Below are positions 4,574-9,989 of a stretch of 9,989 nt of DNA, in pieces. This DNA is from CAZIHO01 sp964538875 (GTDB lineage Bacteria; Pseudomonadota; Gammaproteobacteria; Chromatiales; Chromatiaceae). How positions within the stretch are numbered: position 1 is the stretch's first letter; every line of letters begins with the position of its first letter. The stretch is taken from positions 1 through 9,989 of the forward strand of contig CAZIHO010000118.1 in NCBI GenBank assembly GCA_964538875.1, in the 5' to 3' direction. The notes under the pieces are model-generated. The model saw nothing but the letters and a program-made list of their open reading frames with translations, did no database searches and was not told the DNA's origin. Position numbers and translations under genes: made by a program.

Positions 4574-7463
4574 GATATGGCGTATTGCCCGCAAAGAACT
4601 GTGGAGTTTCTTCGCTTCCCCGGTGGCCTATATTTTCCTGGGGACCTACCTGGCGGTCAGTCTATTCGTGTTTTTCTGGGTGGAGACTTTTTTCGCCCGC
4701 AACATTGCCGATACCCGGCCTCTATTTGATTGGATGCCGGTTCTGCTGATCTTCCTGGTGGCCGCGCTCACCATGCGCCTGTGGAGTGAGGAGCGGCGTT
4801 CTGGCACCCTGGAACTGCTGCTCACCCTGCCCCTATCGTCGCTCCAACTGGTGCTAGGCAAATTTATCGCGAGCTTAGCGTTGGTGGCGCTGGCGGTAGC
4901 CATGACGCTGCCCCTGCCCTTGACCGTGAGTCTGTTGGGCAGCCTGGACTGGGGGCCGGTGTTCGGTGCCTACCTGGCCACCTTGCTGCTGGCCGCGGCC
5001 TATATCGCTATCGGATTGTTCGTGTCGGCCCGTACCGATAACGCCATCGTCAGCCTGATCGGCACCGCCCTGATCTGCGGTCTGTTCTATTTATTGGGAT
5101 CCCAGTCCCTGACCCACCTCCTGGGCTATCAAGGGGGTGAATTGTTCAAACTCTTGGGTACGGGTTCTCGGTTCGAGTCCATCACCCGGGGTGTCATTGA
5201 CCTGCGTGATCTCTATTACTATTTGAGCATCGTCGGCGTCTTTCTGAGCCTCAATGTCCTCTCCCTAGAACAACTGCGTTGGGCCCAGGACGGAGCTAAT
5301 CCGGGCGCCCATCGCGCCTGGCGGTGGGTCATCGGCTTACTAGTCGCAAACTTCTTGGCCGGCAATCTCTGGTTGCAGCGGATTAGTTGGGCGCGAGTGG
5401 ATCTCACCGAGGGTCAGGCCTATTCTATTTCTGCCGCCACCCGGGACTATTTGGCCCAGTTGCGGGAGCCGCTATTGATTCGTGGCTATTTCAGCGCGCA
5501 CACCCATCCTCTGTTGGCGCCCCTAGTGCCCCAAATCCGGGATTTACTTAAGGAGTACGAGGTCGCGGGAAGCGGCCGGGTGCGGGTCGAATTCGTGGAC
5601 CCCCTGGAACACCCCGAGCTGGAAAAGGAAGCTGGCGAGAAATATGGCATTCGTCCGGTGTCGTTCCAGACCGCCAGCAAATATCAAGCTGGCGTTATGA
5701 GCTCCTATTTCGATGTGGTCATCCAGTACGGCGATCAATTCGAAAAGCTGGGCTACCGGGACCTAATCGACATCAAGGCCAAGGGCGAGACCGACCTGGA
5801 CGTGCGCTTGCGTAATCCGGAATACGACCTCACCCGCGCCATCAAAAAGGCCCTGTACGGCTACCAAAGCAGTGGCGACCTGTTTCAAACCCTGCATCGT
5901 CCGGTGACGCTGCGCGCCTTCGTCTCCGCGCCGGAGCGCTTACCTGAGCCCCTGCCGGCGCTGCGCCAGGACCTGGTTGGGCTGATGGGCGACCTGAGCA
6001 AGCAATCCGGGGGTAAACTGACCACGACACTCAAGGACCCGGACCGGGATCCGGCCGTCGCCAAGGAGATCGCCAGCCGTTACGGATTCCAGCCCCTGGC
6101 ACTGGATCTGCTGAGCCCGGACAGTTTCTACTTTTATCTGGTCATGGAAGCTGAGGGTCAGGTGGTGCCGGTGCCTCTGCCGGAGGCCCTGGACAAGGGA
6201 GGGCTCAAGCGCGCCCTGGAAGCCGGGCTGAAACGCTTTTCCAGCGGCTTTCTCAAGACACTAGCGTTGTATACGCCGCCCGGTCAGACGCAAATGCCTG
6301 GTTTTGCCATGGGTGGTCCCCAGTTCGACCTGTTGCGGGAAAAGCTGGGCACGGATTTCTCGGTTCGGGGCACGGACCTGCGCGCCGGCCGGGTTCCAGA
6401 CGAGGCGGATTTGCTACTGGTGGTGGGGCCCCAAGCTCTGGACGCTAAGCAACAATTCGCCATCGACCAGTTCCTGATGCAGGGTGGCACCCTGATCGTC
6501 GCCGCATCCCCCTTCTCCGTGGATCTGGGCGCCCGCGCCATCGGCGCTCAGCCCAAGCCCACTGGCTTGGAGGCTTGGTTTGACTTCCAGGGCGTCAAAC
6601 TAGCCAACAGTATGGTTCTGGATCCCCAGAACACGCCGTTCCCGATTCCGGTGGAGCGACGCATCGGCGGCTTCGCAGTGCAGGAAATCGTTAGCCTGGC
6701 CTATCCCTATTTCCCAGATATTCGAGAAGATGGCATGGACCGGACCAGTGGCCTCACCGCCGGACTGGGGCAGATCACCCTCAACTGGGCGTCGCCGGTG
6801 GAACTGGATGCTGATAAGAACAGGGAGCGGCGGGTAGTTAAACTTCTGTCCAGTTCCTCCAACTCCTGGACTTCCACCTCCTCCGACATCCAACCTAACT
6901 TCGAGCACGGCGACCTGGGTTTCCCCATGGGCGCTGAGCGGGGTCGGCACCTGTTGGCGGTGGCCGTCGAGGGCCGCTTCGACAGCTTCTTCAAGGGCAA
7001 GCCGTCACCGCTCATCAAGTCTGCCGACGTGTCCGGCAAGGACAAGGAGCCGGCGACGTCCGCAAAACCCGGCGGGGAAACGACCAAATCCGCTCCCACC
7101 AGCGTCATCGAAACTTCCCCGCCCACCGCCCGCTTGATTCTGATCGGCTCCAGCAGCTTCCTGACCGATCAGGCCCTGGACTTGGCGGCGGGTGCCACCC
7201 AAACCCGTTACCTCAAGCCGGTGCAGTTGGTGGAAAACGCCATCGACTGGTCCCTGGAGGATCGGGGCCTGTTGGCGCTGCGGGGGCGTAGCCAGTTTTC
7301 CCGGATGCTGGAACCCCTAGATCAGAGCGCCGAACTGTTCTGGGAATACCTGAACTACGGGTTGGCGATCCTAGGCTTGGTGGGGCTGTACCTTTTACAA
7401 CGGCGGATGAAGGCCCAGAGGGAGCTTCATTACCGGCAAGTCCTGGCCGTGGAGGAGGCTTGA
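4566..7463 (+). CDS. GldF-GldG fusion: ABC-2 permease joined to GldG-like extracytoplasmic domain
   Basis: A 965-residue protein. The first ~240 residues are an ABC-2 permease of the GldF type: R-K-E-L-W-S-F-F-A-S-P-V-A-Y near the N-terminus, R-L-W-S-E-E-R-R-S-G-T-L-E-L-L-L-T-L-P (71-89), and six hydrophobic segments ending about 215-232. A further helix at about 254-270 is followed by R-V-D-L-T-E-G-Q-A-Y-S-I-S (277-289), the standard opening of GldG/ABC_transp_aux proteins. The large domain that follows (to ~900) contains V-V-G-P-Q-A-L (619-625) and I-D-Q-F-L-M-Q-G-G-T-L-I-V (633-645), the GATase-like fold motif of that family. A Lys/Pro/Ser/Thr-rich stretch (about 815-850) looks like a flexible linker. 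A last helix (about 929-945) with a positively charged tail anchors the end. The start ATG 4566 has a perfect AAGGAGG (4553-4559). In Flavobacteria GldF and GldG are separate gliding-motility proteins; fused non-gliding homologues are known, but their substrate is not. Confidence 0.9.
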   Translation: MAEIWRIARKELWSFFASPVAYIFLGTYLAVSLFVFFWVETFFARNIADTRPLFDWMPVLLIFLVAALTMRLWSEERRSGTLELLLTLPLSSLQLVLGKFIASLALVALAVAMTLPLPLTVSLLGSLDWGPVFGAYLATLLLAAAYIAIGLFVSARTDNAIVSLIGTALICGLFYLLGSQSLTHLLGYQGGELFKLLGTGSRFESITRGVIDLRDLYYYLSIVGVFLSLNVLSLEQLRWAQDGANPGAHRAWRWVIGLLVANFLAGNLWLQRISWARVDLTEGQAYSISAATRDYLAQLREPLLIRGYFSAHTHPLLAPLVPQIRDLLKEYEVAGSGRVRVEFVDPLEHPELEKEAGEKYGIRPVSFQTASKYQAGVMSSYFDVVIQYGDQFEKLGYRDLIDIKAKGETDLDVRLRNPEYDLTRAIKKALYGYQSSGDLFQTLHRPVTLRAFVSAPERLPEPLPALRQDLVGLMGDLSKQSGGKLTTTLKDPDRDPAVAKEIASRYGFQPLALDLLSPDSFYFYLVMEAEGQVVPVPLPEALDKGGLKRALEAGLKRFSSGFLKTLALYTPPGQTQMPGFAMGGPQFDLLREKLGTDFSVRGTDLRAGRVPDEADLLLVVGPQALDAKQQFAIDQFLMQGGTLIVAASPFSVDLGARAIGAQPKPTGLEAWFDFQGVKLANSMVLDPQNTPFPIPVERRIGGFAVQEIVSLAYPYFPDIREDGMDRTSGLTAGLGQITLNWASPVELDADKNRERRVVKLLSSSSNSWTSTSSDIQPNFEHGDLGFPMGAERGRHLLAVAVEGRFDSFFKGKPSPLIKSADVSGKDKEPATSAKPGGETTKSAPTSVIETSPPTARLILIGSSSFLTDQALDLAAGATQTRYLKPVQLVENAIDWSLEDRGLLALRGRSQFSRMLEPLDQSAELFWEYLNYGLAILGLVGLYLLQRRMKAQRELHYRQVLAVEEA

Positions 7464-7466
7464 TCC

Positions 7467-8522
7467 ATGTCGAAACTGATTTCCGTCCTGGGCGTGGCTC
7501 TTGCCCTGCAACTGCTGTTGGCCGTGCTTCTAGGTTTGGGTGGCCGGGATTTCGGCGCCACCGCCGCAGGCGGTCCCCTGCTGAGCTTTGACCGCAAGGC
7601 AGTGGACCGGGTACGAATCCTGCCATCCGGCCAGGACCCAGTCCTACTGGAACGGCGGGATGGCGCCTGGCAAATCCCCAGCCTACAAGGCTTTCCGGTC
7701 GCCCAGACCCGTATCGACGACCTGCTCAGCCGCTTGACCGCCTTGCAACGGCGTTTGCCGGTGGGCACCAGCGCCGAGGCGGCCAAGCGCTTCAAGGTGA
7801 GTCCGGACGCCTTCGAGCGCAAGCTGGAACTCCTGGCCGGTGAGCGGGTGCTGGCGACCCTCTGGCTCGGTGATGCTGCCGGGGCTCGGCGCGCCTATTT
7901 GCGGGTGGACGGCGACGACCAGGTTTTCGAGGCCGCCCTAGCCAGTCACGACCTGGGTGCCAAGCCGGACGACTGGGCCGCCCCGGACTACCTGCACCTC
8001 AAGTCCGAGGATATTACCCGCCTCGAAGTCAATGGCTTGACCCTGGAGTGGCTGGATGGCGCTTGGCGGGTGGCGGGACTGGGCGAAGGTGAAGCTACCG
8101 ACCCGGAGCGGATCTCCGCACTGGTGCGCCAAGTGGCGCGGATGGACTTCATGGGCGTGTTGGGCACCGAGCCGGGTCCAGGCTACGGCCCAGAAATCCC
8201 GTCCCAACGCCTGACCGTCGGACTCAAGACCAGCGCACCGCGCATTTACCAACTCTGGAAGCGGGACGAGTCAAAGGACTATGTGGTCCAGTCGTCTTCC
8301 GCGCCCTACTACTTCAAGGTGCCGGACTACGCGGGCCGGGAGTTGGCCGGCATCAGCCTGGACAAGCTGCGCAAAGCCCCCGCAGCGGCCGTACCGGAGC
8401 CCCAGGCGGCGCCCCTGGACCTGGGCCAGATACCCGCCCTGGATTTTCTGGACGACGAGGAACTTCCGTTGTCCCCCGACGAAGCGGGGGCAGCGGTCCA
8501 GCAAGCCCCGCCGGCGCGCTAG
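7467..8522 (+). CDS. DUF4340 domain protein, membrane-anchored partner of the GldFG exporter
   Basis: A 351-residue protein with an N-terminal hydrophobic segment (about 4-24), a short positively charged start and no clear cleavage site, so probably one membrane anchor with the rest in the periplasm. The body shows two related halves. Residues about 44-164 contain V-D-R-V-R-I, L-L-E-R-R-D-G-A-W-Q-I, a T-R-I-D-D-L-L helix and Y-L-R-V-D-G-D-D-Q-V-F. Residues about 181-296 contain I-T-R-L-E-V, L-E-W-L-D-G-A-W-R-V, a P-E-R-I-S-A-L-V helix and Y-V-V-Q-S-S-S-A-P-Y-Y-F-K-V. This duplication is typical of DUF4340. The last 50 residues are rich in Ala, Pro, Asp and Glu and look disordered. DUF4340 genes habitually follow GldG-like genes; the function is unknown. 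A strong GGAGGAGG (7451-7458) lies before ATG 7467, three bases after the previous stop. Confidence 0.88.
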   Translation: MSKLISVLGVALALQLLLAVLLGLGGRDFGATAAGGPLLSFDRKAVDRVRILPSGQDPVLLERRDGAWQIPSLQGFPVAQTRIDDLLSRLTALQRRLPVGTSAEAAKRFKVSPDAFERKLELLAGERVLATLWLGDAAGARRAYLRVDGDDQVFEAALASHDLGAKPDDWAAPDYLHLKSEDITRLEVNGLTLEWLDGAWRVAGLGEGEATDPERISALVRQVARMDFMGVLGTEPGPGYGPEIPSQRLTVGLKTSAPRIYQLWKRDESKDYVVQSSSAPYYFKVPDYAGRELAGISLDKLRKAPAAAVPEPQAAPLDLGQIPALDFLDDEELPLSPDEAGAAVQQAPPAR

Positions 8523-8535
8523 AATGGCAGCCCGA

Positions 8536-8555
8536 CCGCCCCCGTTCGGGGGCGG
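8536..8555 (+). other. GC-rich hairpin between the DUF4340 gene and the oxidoreductase gene
   Basis: CCGCCCCC (8536-8543) pairs perfectly with GGGGGCGG (8548-8555) around a GTTC loop. It lies in the 57-base gap, 12 bases before the next gene's Shine-Dalgarno. No T-run follows, so it is not a textbook intrinsic terminator. It may partly attenuate transcription or protect the 3' end of the ABC mRNA, making the flavoprotein only loosely part of that operon. Confidence 0.5.
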
Positions 8556-8579
8556 GAATTCCCCCTGAAGGAGCCCGCC

Positions 8580-9989
8580 GTGAAAGAAAAGCAGGTCGAT
8601 GTCGCCATCATTGGTTCCGGTAGCGCCGGGCTGTACGCCCTAGGCAAGGTGCGCCCATCCGGCAAATCCTGGGTACTGATTAACGGCGGCGAACCGGGCA
8701 CCACCTGCGCTCGGGTCGGCTGTATGCCATCCAAGGCGCTGATCCAGGTTGCCGAGGACTACCACCGCCGTACCCTGTTGGGCCGCTACGGCGTCGATGG
8801 TCATCAAGGCCTGGAAATCGACCTGCCCGAAGCCATGAGCCATGTGCGGGACCTGCGGGATACCTTCGTGGACCGGGTGCTGACCAACAGCACCAACACC
8901 ATGGGCGAGCAATTCATTCCCGGCTATGCCCGCTTCCTAGAACCGGATCTGCTGGAAGTGGAGGGCGGCTCGCGCATCCGCGCGGCCCGCATCATCATCG
9001 CCACCGGCTCCCGGCCCCTGGTCCCGAAGGCATGGGAAGGATTTGAATCCGCCCTGCTCACCACCGATACCCTGTTTGAGCAGGAAGACCTACCCACCCG
9101 GTTGGCCATCATCGGTCTGGGCACCATCGGCCTGGAGTTGGGTCAATCCCTGCGTCGCATCGGCGTTGATGTCACCGGCTTCGACCAATTGGAAGGCATC
9201 GGCGGCATCCAGGACCCGGAGGTGCTGGACAGCGCCCTGACCATCATGCGACGGGAATTTCCCATCCACCTAGGCCACCGGGCGTCCTTGGAGACCACCG
9301 CCACCGGCCGGGTCTGGGTTGCCGCTGGACCCGCGTCCGTGGAAGTGGACAAGGTGCTGCTGGCCATGGGCCGGGTTCCCAACCTAGACGGCCTGGGTCT
9401 GGAACAACTGGGCTGCCCCCTGGACGGGCGGGGCATCCCCGTGTTCAACCGCCACACCCTGCAAATCGGCGACTTGCCGGTATTCATCGCCGGTGACGTG
9501 ACTGGCGAGCGCATGACCCTGCACGAGGCGGCGGACGAAGGGCGCATCGCTGGCCACAACGCGATCTCTGAGCAAATCCAGGCGTTCCAGCGCAAGGTGC
9601 CACTGCTGATTACCTTTACCGACCCCAACATCTGCGCCGTGGGCGCACGCTGGCATGAACTGGACCCGGCCACCACCGCCGTGGGCCAGGTGCGCCTCGC
9701 CCCGGTGGGCCGGGCCCTCATCATGGGCCAGAATCGGGGCATCATCCGGGTTTACGCGGACCAGATCAGTGGCCGGCTGCTGGGTGCGGAAATGATTACC
9801 CCTAAGGGCGAAAACCTCGCCCACCTGCTCAATTGGTGCATCAGCCAGGGGCTTGGGGTTGGCGACCTGTTGCGTATGCCCTTCTATCATCCCGTCATCG
9901 AGGAAGCCCTCCAGGCTGCCCTTTATGACCTTTACCCCAAGGTGCAGGCCAAGAATTCCGGGGGGCTAGCTGAGCTTGTCCCCCTGTAA
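8580..9989 (+). CDS. Dihydrolipoamide dehydrogenase-family flavoprotein disulfide oxidoreductase
   Basis: A complete 469-residue cytoplasmic flavoprotein, the usual length for class I pyridine nucleotide-disulfide oxidoreductases. In order: FAD-binding G-S-G-S-A-G (12-17); redox disulfide C43-A-R-V-G-C48 followed by M-P-S-K; A-T-G-S-R-P (141-146); NAD-binding G-L-G-T-I-G (179-184) with an aspartate (D202) near the end of the next strand, favouring NAD over NADP; the second FAD motif F-I-A-G-D-V (302-307); and in the dimer domain H437-P-V-I-E-E442, matching the His-x4-Glu catalytic pair of lipoamide dehydrogenase. Electrons would pass from a dithiol through the disulfide and FAD to NAD+, or the reverse. 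The C-terminus lacks the paired cysteines of mercuric reductase. The start is GTG 8580 with AAGGAG at 8568-8573. No E1/E2 subunit genes lie nearby in the window, so the physiological dithiol is open; it may be a paralogue of the housekeeping Lpd. Confidence 0.88.
   Translation: MKEKQVDVAIIGSGSAGLYALGKVRPSGKSWVLINGGEPGTTCARVGCMPSKALIQVAEDYHRRTLLGRYGVDGHQGLEIDLPEAMSHVRDLRDTFVDRVLTNSTNTMGEQFIPGYARFLEPDLLEVEGGSRIRAARIIIATGSRPLVPKAWEGFESALLTTDTLFEQEDLPTRLAIIGLGTIGLELGQSLRRIGVDVTGFDQLEGIGGIQDPEVLDSALTIMRREFPIHLGHRASLETTATGRVWVAAGPASVEVDKVLLAMGRVPNLDGLGLEQLGCPLDGRGIPVFNRHTLQIGDLPVFIAGDVTGERMTLHEAADEGRIAGHNAISEQIQAFQRKVPLLITFTDPNICAVGARWHELDPATTAVGQVRLAPVGRALIMGQNRGIIRVYADQISGRLLGAEMITPKGENLAHLLNWCISQGLGVGDLLRMPFYHPVIEEALQAALYDLYPKVQAKNSGGLAELVPL

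Noticed and set aside
8580..9989. Mercuric reductase or glutathione reductase identity for the flavoprotein
   Set aside because: It lacks the C-terminal cysteine pair and N-terminal metal-binding domain of mercuric reductase, and the aspartate after the NAD motif does not suggest the NADPH-binding arginines of glutathione reductase.
1..9989. tRNA or rRNA genes, CRISPR arrays, insertion sequences, phage attachment sites
   Set aside because: Reading both strands I saw no cloverleaf, no regularly spaced repeats, no transposase or integrase frame, and no long terminal repeats.

Overview
The window is bacterial chromosomal DNA with dense, short-spaced genes, Shine-Dalgarno sites and one fully consensus sigma-70-type promoter. 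Base composition is moderately to strongly GC-rich, higher on the right than in the first 1.1 kb. The gene families and the style of the manganese riboswitch fit a free-living proteobacterium, most likely a gammaproteobacterium. That placement is inference from family resemblance; there is no rRNA or other marker gene here.

Left part (1-1793, minus strand): a sodium:solute symporter (SSS family) is followed, after one base, by the N-terminus of a membrane protein that runs off the left edge and resembles the CPBP (CAAX-protease-like) family. Their shared job is not evident.

Divergent control region (1794-2200): no gene, but rich in signals. It holds a 7-bp inverted repeat, a plus-strand promoter (TTGACA, 17 bp, TTTAAT) and an RNA leader with the hallmarks of the yybP-ykoY manganese riboswitch. 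A GC-rich expression platform then leads to the start codon of the first gene.

Manganese operon (2201-3463, plus strand): a UPF0016/GDT1-family exporter with two E-x-G-D-K-T motifs is followed by a TerC/YjbE-family membrane protein. Both families are known members of yybP-ykoY regulons, so the likely purpose is relief from excess Mn(II) by two unrelated exporters from one riboswitch-controlled transcript. A strong hairpin and a T-tract follow.

ABC-2 export operon (3638-8522, plus strand): a GldA-type ATPase overlaps by 8 bp a 965-residue fusion of a GldF-like permease and a GldG-like extracytoplasmic domain. Three bases after that comes a membrane-anchored DUF4340 protein with two related halves. 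This ATPase/permease-GldG/DUF4340 unit is the least understood system in the window; its substrate is unknown.

Right end (8580-9989): a complete dihydrolipoamide-dehydrogenase-family flavoprotein with an intact redox disulfide and catalytic His/Glu pair starts at GTG behind a GC-rich hairpin. It may be the last gene of the ABC transcript or separately expressed. No 2-oxoacid dehydrogenase E1 or E2 gene lies next to it inside the window.
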